Shown piece after piece: positions 7,810-18,300 of a stretch of 60,844 nt of DNA; the stretch's first letter is position 1; each line of letters starts with the position of its first letter. The notes below the pieces were generated by a model. The model was not told the DNA's origin. It saw nothing but the letters and a program-made list of their open reading frames with translations, and did not search any database. The position numbers and the translations under genes were made by a program. The stretch lies in IMG/VR virus record IMGVR_UViG_3300021085_000030, positions 1-60,844 of that record. One strand, 5' to 3'. Origin of the DNA: a virus.

Positions 7810-10233
7810 ATGGCTGAGTCAGTTATAAAAAGTTACTTCCCAAGCCAAACGGCTAGCGACGATGAAAAATTAGGATTGGATTACGGTCTTAATGTTGCTA
7901 GAGCTATTCAAAATGAGTGGTTTAAAAAAGATAGAGGATCAAACAGATTCTTCGTTAATCAAAACAATTACCACAAATTAAGATTATATGCTAGAGGGGA
8001 GCAAAGTATACAAAAATATAAAGATGAATTATCTATTAACGGTGATTTATCTTATTTAAATTTAGATTGGAAGCCAGTACCAATAATTCCAAAGTTTGTT
8101 GATATTGTAGTAAACGGTATCGCAGAAAGAACTTACGATATAAAAGCACATTCTCAAGATCAAAATGGTGTTAACAAGAGAACACAATATATGGAGGGTA
8201 TTCTTGCTGACATGAGAACTAAAGAATTTGGTAATTATGTTCAAGAACAATTTGGCCTTAATGTATTTAATAACGATCCTGCTACGTTACCAGATAATGA
8301 AGATGAGTTGCAGCTACACATGCAACTTAATTACAAGCAAGCAGTTGAAATAGCAGAAGAGCAAGCGATACAAACTATACTTAATCAAAATCAATACGAA
8401 TTAATAAAGAAAAGATTTTTTTATGATTTAACCGTTTTAGGTATTGGTTGTGTTAAAACATTGTTTACGCCGTCAGAAGGTATTGTAGTTGATTACGTTG
8501 ACCCTGCTAATATAGTTTATTCTTATACTGAATCACCTTATTTCGATGACATATATTACGTTGGTGAAGTTAAGACTATAACTATAAGTGAATTAAAGAA
8601 ACAATTTCCTAATTTAACTAATGAGGAATTAAAAGCAATAACAGAGCAGGGTAATCAAGATTATAGTATTTATAATAAATATAACAGCCAACAACAAAAT
8701 CAAGATAATAATTCAGTACAAGTTATGTATTTTAATTACAAAACTTACATGAACGAAGTTTATAAAGTTAAAGAAGTATCTACTGGGGCTGAAAAAATTA
8801 TTAAAAAAACAGATGCTTTTAATCCACCCGCAGACAGTAACCTAAGGTTTGAAAGAATAGCTAAGAACATAGAAGTATTATACGAAGGTGTTTTTATACC
8901 CGGATCTAATAAATTATTAAAATGGGAACTTGCGGACAATATGCTCCGTGAAAAAAGCGATGTTAATAAAGTTAAACTTAACTATTCTATTGTAGCGCCT
9001 AGAATGTATAATGGTAAAATTGAATCTTTAGTTAGTAGAGTTACAGGCTTTGCTGATATGATACAATTAACACATTTAAAAATACAACAAGTATTATCAA
9101 GAATGGTCCCTGATGGTGTTTATTTAGACGCCGATGGTTTAGCTGAAATTGATTTAGGTAACGGTACAAATTATAATCCTCAAGAAGCATTGAATATGTT
9201 TTTTCAAACAGGATCTGTAATTGGTAGATCATTTACTTCTGAAGGAGACATGAATCCTGGTAAAATACCTATTCAGGAAATAAGTAATAATGGAGGTGCT
9301 AATAAATTAGCTCAATTAATCAGTACATATAATTATTATATGCAAATGGTTAGAGACGCTACTGGATTAAATGAAGCAAGAGATGGAAGCACACCTGATA
9401 AAAATGCTTTAGTTGGTGTTCAAAAGCTTGCGGCTGCAAATTCAAATACAGCAACAAGACACATATTACAGAGTGGTTTATTTTTAACAGCTGAACTTGC
9501 TGAAAAAATATCATTAAGAATATCAGATGTTATAGAATATTCACCAACAAGAAACGCATTTATACAAAGTATAGGTGCACATAATGTGGCTACGTTAGAG
9601 GAAATGTCAGAATTACATTTATATGATTTTGGTATATACTTAGAATTAGCACCTGATGAAGAAGAAAAACAATTACTTGAAAACAATATACAAGTTGCTA
9701 TTGCCCAAAACAATATAGAACTTGAAGATGCTATTGATATTAGAGAAATTAAAAATACTAAATTAGCAAATCAAGTACTTAAGTTAAGAAGAAAGAAAAA
9801 GCTTGAAAGAGATCAAAAGGCTCAACAACAAAACATACAAGCACAGTCTCAAGCTAATGCCCAAGCGCAACAAGTTGCAGCTCAAGCAGAGGTACAAAAA
9901 CAACAAGCTTTAACACAAACTCAAATACAATTAGCACAAGCTAAATCACAATTTGAAATGCAAAGAATGCAAGGAGAAGTTGAAATGAAAAAACAACTTA
10001 TGCAATTAGAATTTCAAATGAATATGCAATTACAGCAAATGACCATGCAAGCTAAGGATGCGGAAATGAATGCAAAAGAAGACAGAAAAGACGATCGAAC
10101 AAAAATACAAGCTAGTCAACAAAGCGAGCTCATAGAGCAGCGAAACAGTAAAACACCTCCTAAAAAATTCGAATCCAGTGGAAACGATATATTAAGCGGT
10201 GATTTTGGCTTAGGTGCGTTTGAACCTAAGTAA
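7810..10233 (+). CDS. Portal protein
   Basis: 807 residues, one base after the terminase. The order terminase-portal-scaffold-capsid and the sequence support the call: an N-terminal portal core with KPVPIIPKFVDIVVNGIAER, a middle region with VDYVDPANIVYSYTESPYFD, and a stem-like segment MVRDATGLNEARDGSTPDK typical of podovirus portals. After about residue 620 comes a long Gln/Ala/Met-rich coiled coil (QAQSQANAQAQQVAAQAEVQ) forming an extended crown or barrel helix. It forms the dodecameric ring for DNA passage. Confidence 0.9.
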   Translation: MAESVIKSYFPSQTASDDEKLGLDYGLNVARAIQNEWFKKDRGSNRFFVNQNNYHKLRLYARGEQSIQKYKDELSINGDLSYLNLDWKPVPIIPKFVDIVVNGIAERTYDIKAHSQDQNGVNKRTQYMEGILADMRTKEFGNYVQEQFGLNVFNNDPATLPDNEDELQLHMQLNYKQAVEIAEEQAIQTILNQNQYELIKKRFFYDLTVLGIGCVKTLFTPSEGIVVDYVDPANIVYSYTESPYFDDIYYVGEVKTITISELKKQFPNLTNEELKAITEQGNQDYSIYNKYNSQQQNQDNNSVQVMYFNYKTYMNEVYKVKEVSTGAEKIIKKTDAFNPPADSNLRFERIAKNIEVLYEGVFIPGSNKLLKWELADNMLREKSDVNKVKLNYSIVAPRMYNGKIESLVSRVTGFADMIQLTHLKIQQVLSRMVPDGVYLDADGLAEIDLGNGTNYNPQEALNMFFQTGSVIGRSFTSEGDMNPGKIPIQEISNNGGANKLAQLISTYNYYMQMVRDATGLNEARDGSTPDKNALVGVQKLAAANSNTATRHILQSGLFLTAELAEKISLRISDVIEYSPTRNAFIQSIGAHNVATLEEMSELHLYDFGIYLELAPDEEEKQLLENNIQVAIAQNNIELEDAIDIREIKNTKLANQVLKLRRKKKLERDQKAQQQNIQAQSQANAQAQQVAAQAEVQKQQALTQTQIQLAQAKSQFEMQRMQGEVEMKKQLMQLEFQMNMQLQQMTMQAKDAEMNAKEDRKDDRTKIQASQQSELIEQRNSKTPPKKFESSGNDILSGDFGLGAFEPK

Positions 10234-10264
10234 TATATAATGTATAATCATATAATATTTTATC
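10234..10264 (+). promoter_or_regulatory. Possible promoter upstream of scaffold and capsid genes
   Basis: The 31-base gap after the portal is entirely AT and contains tatataatgtataatcatataat, with overlapping TATAAT-like boxes ending about 8 bases before the next ATG. No ACGAA element like that of the early promoters is present. It could be a late promoter for abundant scaffold and capsid expression, or just a leader. Confidence 0.25.
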
Positions 10265-11458
10265 ATGTCAAAAAAAATGGAAGCTAAAGCCGTAGAAGCT
10301 GAAGAGTTGTCTACAGCTGAAAGAGAGCAAAAAGTACAAGAAAATGCGGGAGTCAAGATTGACGACGGTGTTTACAAGGTGGATTTATCAAAACCACCAA
10401 CAACAGAAGTTGAACCAGAACCAGAGGCGGTTGTAGAAGAACCCGTGGAGGAAGAGGTTAAAGAGGAACCAGTATTAGAAGAAAGTACTGAAGAACCAAA
10501 ACAGGAAACTGAGGAGGTTGAAGAAGTAATATTAGAAGAGATAACAGAAGAGCCAGAGGCTGAAAAGCAAGAAGATGAAATTGTTGAACCTGAAGTAAAA
10601 AAAGAGGAGGCAATAAAAGAAGAGAAGCAGGATTATCCAGAAAACATCGAAGAGCTTGTCAAGTTCATGAATGAAACTGGAGGAACTTTGGAAGATTATG
10701 TTAAATTAAATAAAGACTACGCAGGTTATGAAGACATGTCTTTGTTAAGAGAATATTACGAAAAGGCAAAACCACATTTAACATCTGATGAAATAAGTTT
10801 TTTAATTGAAGACAAATTTTCATTTGATGAAGAAATTGATGAGCCTAAAGATATTAAAAGAAGAAAATTAGCGTTTAAAGAAGAGGTGGCAGCAGCCAAA
10901 AATCATCTTGAAGGACAAAAAGCTAATTATTATAAAGAAATTAAAGCTGGATCTAAGTTAACACAAGACCAGCAAAAAGCGGTAGACTTTTTTAACAGAT
11001 ACAATGAGGAGTCTGAGGAATCGCAAAAAATAACACAGCACCAAAGAGCTGTATTTAACAATAAGACTGACAATCTTTTTAACAATCAATTCAAAGGTTT
11101 TGAATATAAGGTTGGTGACAAGAAGTACAGATTTAATGTTAAGAATGTGAATGAGATTAAAAAATCCCAAAGTGATATTTCAAATTTTACTAAGAAGTTC
11201 TTAAACAAAAATAATGAAATGAGCGATGCAAGTGGTTATCATAAATCTTTATTTACAGCAATGAATGCAGACGCAATTGCAAATCATTTTTACGAACAAG
11301 GCAAAACTGACGCTATTAAAGAATCAGTTAAGTCTGCTAAGAATATCAATATGGATCCGAGGTCGGGTCACAAAGCTATTGAGTCTGGCGGAATAAAAGC
11401 GAAAGTAGTTGGCGGTTTGGATTCAAAAAACCTTAAATTAAAACTTAAAAATTATTAA
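10265..11458 (+). CDS. Scaffold-like protein
   Basis: 397 residues. Residues 35-125 are extremely acidic with repeated Glu/Pro/Val stretches, followed by a helical region with EELVKFMNETGGTLEDYVKL, SLLREYYEKAKPHL and LIEDKFSFDEEID. The order portal, this gene, capsid is the usual place for a scaffold in tailed phages, and the acidic, low-complexity, helical composition agrees. The basic C-terminal end (KLKLKNY) may contact capsid. No protease motif is seen, so scaffold removal is probably non-proteolytic or done by another protein. Confidence 0.75.
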   Translation: MSKKMEAKAVEAEELSTAEREQKVQENAGVKIDDGVYKVDLSKPPTTEVEPEPEAVVEEPVEEEVKEEPVLEESTEEPKQETEEVEEVILEEITEEPEAEKQEDEIVEPEVKKEEAIKEEKQDYPENIEELVKFMNETGGTLEDYVKLNKDYAGYEDMSLLREYYEKAKPHLTSDEISFLIEDKFSFDEEIDEPKDIKRRKLAFKEEVAAAKNHLEGQKANYYKEIKAGSKLTQDQQKAVDFFNRYNEESEESQKITQHQRAVFNNKTDNLFNNQFKGFEYKVGDKKYRFNVKNVNEIKKSQSDISNFTKKFLNKNNEMSDASGYHKSLFTAMNADAIANHFYEQGKTDAIKESVKSAKNINMDPRSGHKAIESGGIKAKVVGGLDSKNLKLKLKNY

Positions 11459-11461
11459 AAA

Positions 11462-12892
11462 ATGGCAACAAACGTTTCATTTGCTGGCCCAGCGGCTGGC
11501 AGTATAATTAGCCCAAGTGCACAAAAACAAACACTTGCATCTAATTATTTAAATTTCCACGGTTCAGGTGGAGCAAATTGGTCACAACAATATTTACCTG
11601 AATTGTATGAACAAGAAGTAGAAAGATATGGAAATAGAACTATATCTTCTTTCTTAAGAATGGTAAGTGCAGAAATGCCTATGGCTTCTGATCAAGTTAT
11701 TTGGTCTGAACAAGGTAGATTACACTTATCTTACAATGGTTCAATAAACCCTGCAAATGGAGTTATTGACACTATCACAGGAATTGACTCTGGGACTGCA
11801 GAGGCTCACGCTGTAAGAAAAGGAGCAACTGTAGTAGCTTCTATTGGATCTGACGTATTCAAAGCGTACGTAACAGCTGGTATCGAAGCATCAACGTCTT
11901 CTTTAACTATCAAGCCTTACGGTGGTGCGAATGTAGAGGATATAGGATCTATCGGTTCTACTAATGATCAAGCAATTAAATTTTTCGTATACGGTTCTGA
12001 ATACGGAAAAGGATCTGCAAGTATGACTGACGCTGTTGAGCCAACTTTCAAGTCTTTTACTAATAAGCCACTTATTATTAAAGATCACTACGAAGTTAAT
12101 GGTTCTGACACAGCGCAGATCGGATGGGTAGAAGTATCTGGAGAGTCTGGACAAAACGGATTCTTATGGTATTTAAAAGCAGAAGGTGACACAAGAGTAA
12201 GATATGAAGATTACTTAGAAATGGTAATGATTGAAGCTGAGAAAAAAGATGGTGGAGACGCTGCAGTACCAGATGGTTCTGAAGGGTTATTTTCTGCAAT
12301 CTCTTCAAGAGGTATCGTAGCAAGTAATCAATTTGACTCAGCTACACCAGCTGCTGATAAACTTCCTGAATTTGACTTATTATTAAAAGAATTAGACAAA
12401 CAAGGATCAATTGAAGAAAACATGTTATTCTTAGATAGAGATGCAAATCTTTACTTCGATGATATGCTAGCAGGATTAAACCCGAATATTTCAGGTGGTT
12501 TATCATTTGGAGTTTTTGAAAACTCTCAAGATATGGCACTTAATTTAGGTTTCTCTGGATTTAGAAGAGGTTCTTATGACTTCTACAAAACTGACTGGAA
12601 ATATCTTAATGATAAATCTACAAGAGGTTTAGTAGGCGGTATAAGCGGACTTTTAGTTCCAGCTGGTACATCTTCAGTGTATGACCAACAATTAGGTAAA
12701 AATGTTAGAAGACCTTTCTTACACGTAAGATATAGAGCTTCTGAGACTGATGACAGAAGAATGAAATCTTGGATTACTGGTTCAGTAGGCGGTGCGCAGA
12801 CTACTGGTGATGACAAAATGGAAGTTCACTATTTATCAGAAAGATGTTTAGTAGCACAAGCAACGAATAATTTTGTGTTATTTAACTCTTAA
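11462..12892 (+). CDS. Major capsid protein
   Basis: 476 residues. It starts MATNVSFAGPAAG, has YLPELYEQEVERYGNRTIS near residue 45, and contains a central segment with QFDSATPAADKLPEFDLLLK and MLFLDRDANLYFDDMLAG. These match the single-copy capsid family of Bacteroidota podovirus-like phages as I remember them. The position after the scaffold and the terminator directly downstream agree with high-level expression. An HK97-type fold is expected for the family but is not provable from the sequence by eye. Confidence 0.85.
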   Translation: MATNVSFAGPAAGSIISPSAQKQTLASNYLNFHGSGGANWSQQYLPELYEQEVERYGNRTISSFLRMVSAEMPMASDQVIWSEQGRLHLSYNGSINPANGVIDTITGIDSGTAEAHAVRKGATVVASIGSDVFKAYVTAGIEASTSSLTIKPYGGANVEDIGSIGSTNDQAIKFFVYGSEYGKGSASMTDAVEPTFKSFTNKPLIIKDHYEVNGSDTAQIGWVEVSGESGQNGFLWYLKAEGDTRVRYEDYLEMVMIEAEKKDGGDAAVPDGSEGLFSAISSRGIVASNQFDSATPAADKLPEFDLLLKELDKQGSIEENMLFLDRDANLYFDDMLAGLNPNISGGLSFGVFENSQDMALNLGFSGFRRGSYDFYKTDWKYLNDKSTRGLVGGISGLLVPAGTSSVYDQQLGKNVRRPFLHVRYRASETDDRRMKSWITGSVGGAQTTGDDKMEVHYLSERCLVAQATNNFVLFNS

Positions 12893-12908
12893 TACTTAAC
12901 GTAATTTT

Positions 12909-12957
12909 TACCCTCGTTGTTCTGACGGGGGTAATCATTACTCTATTAATTTTTTAT
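12909..12957 (+). terminator. Terminator after the major capsid gene
   Basis: Arms taccctcgt (12909-12917) and acgggggta (12925-12933) form 9 pairs including one G-U, around a 7-base loop. A T-rich stretch (attttttatt) follows some 15 bases later, so it may be a partial terminator or a 3' stabilising hairpin. Confidence 0.55.
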
Positions 12958-12968
12958 TATATTATATC

Positions 12969-13763
12969 ATGGCAAAAAAAGAAAAGGAAGCGGTAGCAGT
13001 AGCAGAACCGCAAATAAAAGAAGTTAAAACTTCTAAAACCCCAAAATGGGAAATAAAAGATAGGGTTTACGAATTAACGTCAAAAAAAACACCTATTGTA
13101 TTCATATTAAAAAGTAGAGGATTACTTTGGTTTGATAAAGAACTAGGGTACGAAAGAGAAATTAAATATTGCGAAAATCAAAAGACAGTATTTTTAGATG
13201 AAATGAAAGGACCAGAAAGATTAAGTCACATTATATTTAGAGACGGAAGGCTTTTTGTACCAAAAGAAAAAACAACTTTACAGAAGTTTCTTTCTAATTT
13301 TCATCCGGATAACGGGAAAAGATTCATAGAACATAACCCGGTTCAAATAGCAGAAGATGACATTAGTTATCTTGAAACTGAAATTGAAGCTTTAAATTTA
13401 GCACAACAAATTGATATTGATCAAACAGAAGCAATACTTAGAACAGAATTAGGTAATAAAGTATCTACAATGACTTCTAAGGAACTTAAAAGAGATTTAT
13501 TATTATTTGCTAGGAGAAATCCAGAGCTATTCTTAGAGTTGGTTAAAGACGAAAACATAAGTATAAGAAATGTTGGTATAAAATCAGTTGAAATGGGTAT
13601 TGTTAAACTTTCAAGTGATCAAAGAACATTTAAATGGGCATCGAATGACAGAAAACTTATAACAGTTCCTTTTGATGAAAATCCATATTCAGCTTTAGCA
13701 GCATATTTCAAAACCGATGAAGGTGTTGAAGTATATCAAACTATTGAAAAGAAATTAAAGTAA
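12969..13763 (+). CDS. Conserved structural/head morphogenesis protein, 264 aa
   Basis: Starts MAKKEKEAVAVAEPQ with a Lys/Glu tail, then a beta-rich domain (PIVFILKSRGLLWFDKELGY) and a helical C-terminal half (TMTSKELKRDLLLFARRNPE). It lies between the capsid gene and the connector genes, flanked by hairpins on both sides, so it may be expressed at its own level. I take it to be a head or neck component from context; I do not recognise a named family. Confidence 0.65.
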   Translation: MAKKEKEAVAVAEPQIKEVKTSKTPKWEIKDRVYELTSKKTPIVFILKSRGLLWFDKELGYEREIKYCENQKTVFLDEMKGPERLSHIIFRDGRLFVPKEKTTLQKFLSNFHPDNGKRFIEHNPVQIAEDDISYLETEIEALNLAQQIDIDQTEAILRTELGNKVSTMTSKELKRDLLLFARRNPELFLELVKDENISIRNVGIKSVEMGIVKLSSDQRTFKWASNDRKLITVPFDENPYSALAAYFKTDEGVEVYQTIEKKLK

Positions 13764-13770
13764 GCAATTG

Positions 13771-13805
13771 TAGGTAAGGGCCTACTATTGTGGGCCTTTA
13801 ACCTA
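13771..13805 (+). terminator. Hairpin terminator or 3' stabiliser
   Basis: taggtaagggcc (13771-13782) pairs with ggcctttaaccta (13793-13805), with one G-U and one bulge, around a short loop. An A-rich rather than T-rich stretch follows, so it may act as a processing or stabilising hairpin between the head and connector genes. Confidence 0.5.
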
Positions 13806-13818
13806 TAATAAAAATAAA

Positions 13819-14511
13819 ATGAGTGTAAACATAAATACTGTATACCAAGCGGTGTTAGCTGTGACTAACAAAGAACAACGAGGTTATATAACACCTCAGG
13901 AATTTAATTATCTTGCGAATCAAGCTCAATTAGATATATTTGAGCAATATTTTTATGATGTAAATCAGTTCAGTAGACTTCCTGGTAACAGCACAGAATA
14001 TTCTGATATGGTAGACATATTAGATGAAAAAATAAGTTTATTTGAAAAAACTTCACAAGCCATAACTGGCGGAATAACTTTACCTAGCGATCTATATAGG
14101 TTAGGCAGTGTTATATTTAATAACGCTGAAGCATCACAAGTTAAACAAAAGGATTGGATATATATAAAATCCACACCTTTAAATCAACCAACAAACGATT
14201 TTCCTATTTTCATTAAAGATGAAAGCGGAGTTAAAATTTACGGTAAAGACGCAAGCGGTAATGTAGAACAAAAGACATCAGGTGTTACTTGTAACTATAT
14301 AAAACAACCTGTAGTTGTATCTTGGGCCTATAATTCTGTAACTGGAACTTACGATGCTAGCAATTCAATTAATTTCGAATTACACCCTTCTGAAGAAACC
14401 GAACTTATAATTAAAATATTAGGTTTAGCTGGTATAATACTTAAAGATAATTCTTTATACGGTATTGCTAGTGGCGAAGACGTAAAGAACACTCAACAAG
14501 AAAAATCATAA
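13819..14511 (+). CDS. Head-tail connector-like (ring/adaptor) protein
   Basis: 230 residues. The N-terminal helices include GYITPQEFNYLANQAQLDIF, a pattern I associate with connector or ring proteins of Bacteroidota podoviruses including crAss-like relatives. A later segment (INFELHPSEETELIIKILGL) is typical of the same group. Four genes after the portal and before the giant hub protein is where such proteins sit. It probably forms part of the neck below the portal. Confidence 0.65.
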   Translation: MSVNINTVYQAVLAVTNKEQRGYITPQEFNYLANQAQLDIFEQYFYDVNQFSRLPGNSTEYSDMVDILDEKISLFEKTSQAITGGITLPSDLYRLGSVIFNNAEASQVKQKDWIYIKSTPLNQPTNDFPIFIKDESGVKIYGKDASGNVEQKTSGVTCNYIKQPVVVSWAYNSVTGTYDASNSINFELHPSEETELIIKILGLAGIILKDNSLYGIASGEDVKNTQQEKS

Positions 14512-14514
14512 TAA

Positions 14515-15381
14515 ATGGGGCTACTTAATCAATCACAACAACAATATCACGAAGGCGGAGATTTCGGAGGCTATCAATTTGTAACGCTAAAAGACATTAT
14601 AAACAACTTTATGTTGTCTTATGTGGGCGAAGATAAAATTATAGCTAAGATAAAAAGAACCAACGTGGCTTTCTATGCACAAAGAGCATTGCAAGAGCTT
14701 AGTTATGATACATTAAAATCTGAAAAATCTAGGGAAATAGACATTCCACCTACATTAGTGATGGCGTTACCGCAAGACTACGTTAATTACGTTAAAGTAA
14801 GTTGGGTTGATGTGAACGGTGCTGAGCACGTTTTAATTCCAGCATCACAAACAAGTAATCCAGAGGCTATTATACAAGATGATCAATACAATTTTACATT
14901 TGATTCGGAGGGTAACTTATTAAAAGCCAATGAATCTGAAACATGGAAAAAATTTAAAGGTCAAAATACAGGATCTGATGCTGTTAATGATTTTTATTTA
15001 ACAGAAACTCTTGACGGTAAAAGATACGGATCTAGTCCTGAAAATATGAATTCAAACGGATCTTTTTATATTGATCCTATAAAATCAAGAATACACTTCT
15101 CCGGTAACTTAACAGATAAAACTGTAACTTTAAAATATATAACAGATGGTTTGGCTACTGATGCTGAAATGAAAATACATAAACTAGCTGAAGAAGCGAT
15201 GTACAAATGTATAGCATATTATATTTTAGAAACTAAAATAAACACGCCAGAGTATCTAGTAATGAGATACAGAAAAGATAAGTTTGCTTCAGTTAGAAAA
15301 GCAAAACTAAGATTATCAAATATTAAACTTAGTGAACTCTCACAAGCTTTAAGAGGTAAATCCAAACAGATAAAACACTAG
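14515..15381 (+). CDS. Head-tail connector-like (tail adaptor) protein
   Basis: 288 residues with helical segments AFYAQRALQELSYDTLKSEK and MALPQDYVNYVKVSWVDVNG, and a basic C-terminus (MRYRKDKFASVRKAKLRLSN). The helix, then beta-domain, then helix layout resembles podovirus tail adaptors such as T7 gp11 or P22 gp4, inferred by context and pattern. It starts three bases after the previous gene and is followed at once by the hub gene. Confidence 0.65.
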   Translation: MGLLNQSQQQYHEGGDFGGYQFVTLKDIINNFMLSYVGEDKIIAKIKRTNVAFYAQRALQELSYDTLKSEKSREIDIPPTLVMALPQDYVNYVKVSWVDVNGAEHVLIPASQTSNPEAIIQDDQYNFTFDSEGNLLKANESETWKKFKGQNTGSDAVNDFYLTETLDGKRYGSSPENMNSNGSFYIDPIKSRIHFSGNLTDKTVTLKYITDGLATDAEMKIHKLAEEAMYKCIAYYILETKINTPEYLVMRYRKDKFASVRKAKLRLSNIKLSELSQALRGKSKQIKH

Positions 15382-15384
15382 AAT

Positions 15385-18300
15385 ATGCCTGAAATTAAAA
15401 ACGCTTTCCTCAAGGGCAAAATGAATAAAGACCTTGACGAAAGATTAGTTCCTAATGGTGAATATAGAGATGCATTAAACGTAGACGTTGATTACTCAAG
15501 TAATAGCGACGTAGGGGCGTTAAAAAACATTTTAGGTAATACATTAATTGATTCAATCAATGTAGCGGCAGCGACGTGTATCGGTAGTGTAGCAGACACT
15601 GAAAATAATAAAATATACTGGTTAATAGCATCAGCTGTTAAAGATATAATAGCAGAATATGACCAAGCAACTGGAGCTGTAAGTCCTGTTATAGTTGATT
15701 TTGGGTTTGTATTAAATTTCAATGTCTCAAATCTAGTTACAGGAATAAATATATTAGATGAAACGTTATATTTTACAGATGATTTAAACGAGCCTAAACA
15801 AGTTGATATAGCGTATTGGAAAACGCAAACAGCTGACTTTAATACAGGGACAACAGGTTTATTAGAAGAAAGAATAACTGTTATTAAAAAATCTCCACTG
15901 CAAGCTCCAACATTAGATATGAATAGTTCCACTAGGGGCGGTAACGGTACACAAGGCAATACACAAGTAACCGTAGATTTAAATTTAGCAGATACTGGTG
16001 GTCAGGTTACAGTATTGTATGCACCACTAGACTCCGGAGATGATGTAGTTGGTACGTTTTCATTAGCACCAAATTACAAACCAGGAGATATAATCGTATT
16101 AAAACATATTTTTACCGACGCAGCTAGCAATGAAGAAAGCAGTTTAGAGGCTAGATTGTTGTTAAAATCAACATATGTAGCACAAGCAACATTTTTTCAA
16201 GCTGAATTATTAACTGTAAGTGAGCTTGTTCCTGGCGCTATTGTACAATGGGAGGTATTACTAGAAGAAGATGAACCTTTGTTTGAACTAAAGTTTCCTT
16301 TGTTTTCGTATAGATACAAATATACCAATGGCCAATACAGTTGTTTTGCACCTTTCTCAAAAGCGGCATTTTTACCAGATTCTAGTAAGGTTGGAGATGA
16401 TTTTGAATACGATTCAAAAAATGGTTATAATGTAGGTATGACAAATACATTAAGACAACTAGAATTGCAGGATTTAAACCATAACATTGGAATAGATGTT
16501 GAGGAAGTCGATGTATTGTATAAAGATTCTTTAAACAGTAATGTTTATATTGTTGATACTATTAAAAAAGTCAATGGTTCTTTAGCGACTACATTTGAGA
16601 TTAAAGATGAACAAATATTTAAAACAGTTGAAGCAAATCAATTGTTAAGATTATTTGATAGTGTGCCTAAAAAAGCTAAATCACAGGAAATATCAGCAAA
16701 TAGAATTATATACGGTAATTATACACATCAATTTGATTTACCAAATAATAATCCTTTGTTTGATATAAAACTTAAAAACAGATACAACCCTAGCGACACT
16801 ACATATACGGAAGACAAGAAAGAAATGTTATCTATTAAATCTAATAGAACATATCAAATGGGTGTGGTTTATATAGACAAGTACGGAAGACAAACTCCAA
16901 TACTAACAGATAAATCTGGTATTATTAAAGTCCCTTTCAATCAAGCTAAAAATAAAACTCAATTTGAAGTTAGTGTTACTAACGGACTAACAAGTGGTTT
17001 TGAAAACTATAAATATTTTATAAAAGAAATATCTTCAACAACCTACAACTTGTGTGCAGATAGTTTTTATCAAGATGATGAAGGGGCAATATACATATCT
17101 TTCCCATCATCTGAAATAAATAAAGTAAAAGAAGACGATATATTATTGTTAAAAAAGAAAGCTGGTAATAACTTAAGTGAAGACGGAAGTAAATTTAAAG
17201 TTTTAGATAAACTTAGTGTAGTGCCTGATTTCTTGGCCAAACCACTAAGACCAGAATATGTTCCAGAATATTTTAATTTTGGAAGACAATTTAATAGAGA
17301 TAGTGGATATGCAGTACAGCCTTCAAACAGTGAAAGAGATGGTCCATATATGGGTACAAATGCATCACAATCTGGTGGTAAAGCTTGGTTTTTAGAGCCA
17401 GGATCAACACCTGTTCCAAACCATAACTCTATCATAATAAGAGACATGTTTAACGTTGGTGACACACAAATAGCAGATGCTGACTCACAATATACCGCCG
17501 CATTTAATGGTATTTCATCTGAGGCTAAAGACGCTATGAGACCAGGCTCTAAAATAAGATGGAATGTCGGAGGTGCACAAACAAAAATTTATACTATAAA
17601 ATCATTTCAAATTGGTACAGGACCGACTAGTACATCACATGATGATGCTGAAGTAACTTTTGAAGAAGAGTTTGGACAAGATGTTTTAGTATTATACGAT
17701 GAACAAGATTACGAAGATAATCCTAGAATTGCTGTTTTAGCACAGGGTATAACGATAGAAACTTTAAATACTAAAGATGAAAGTGGTAAAGCTGAATACG
17801 CTGGTAAGTTTTTTATAAAATTACAGGCACAAACAAATTTACTAAATGAATTAGTTGACACAACAAACACTGACCAATTAGTCGCAAGATCAACAGTTAG
17901 ATTTGATGGATATGACGATGGTAACTTTAACAACGCTGAAAGTAATAGTTACAGACAGTTTTTTATTGCATATGGAGGTAAAGCAGGAACAGATTCATCA
18001 CAATTGTCTTCTTTATCAAGACCACTTAATCAAGGTGGTTGGGCTCATTCAACAGCTGGTTTAAGTTTACCTGCAAACTGGGAAGATGAAGGTTATCATT
18101 TTGTTCTACAAACCGAAAGAAAACTAAACGATAACAATAGTAATTATGGTAGCCATCCTTTCATAAAAAATTTAAAAGAAGATAATTATATAAGATTTAG
18201 CGGTTTTAAATATAGTGGAACTACAAGGTGGTTTGATGAAAAATATTACAAAATAAAAAAGATATTAAGAAGAGATTACACTGGGAGTGGAGATGATAAT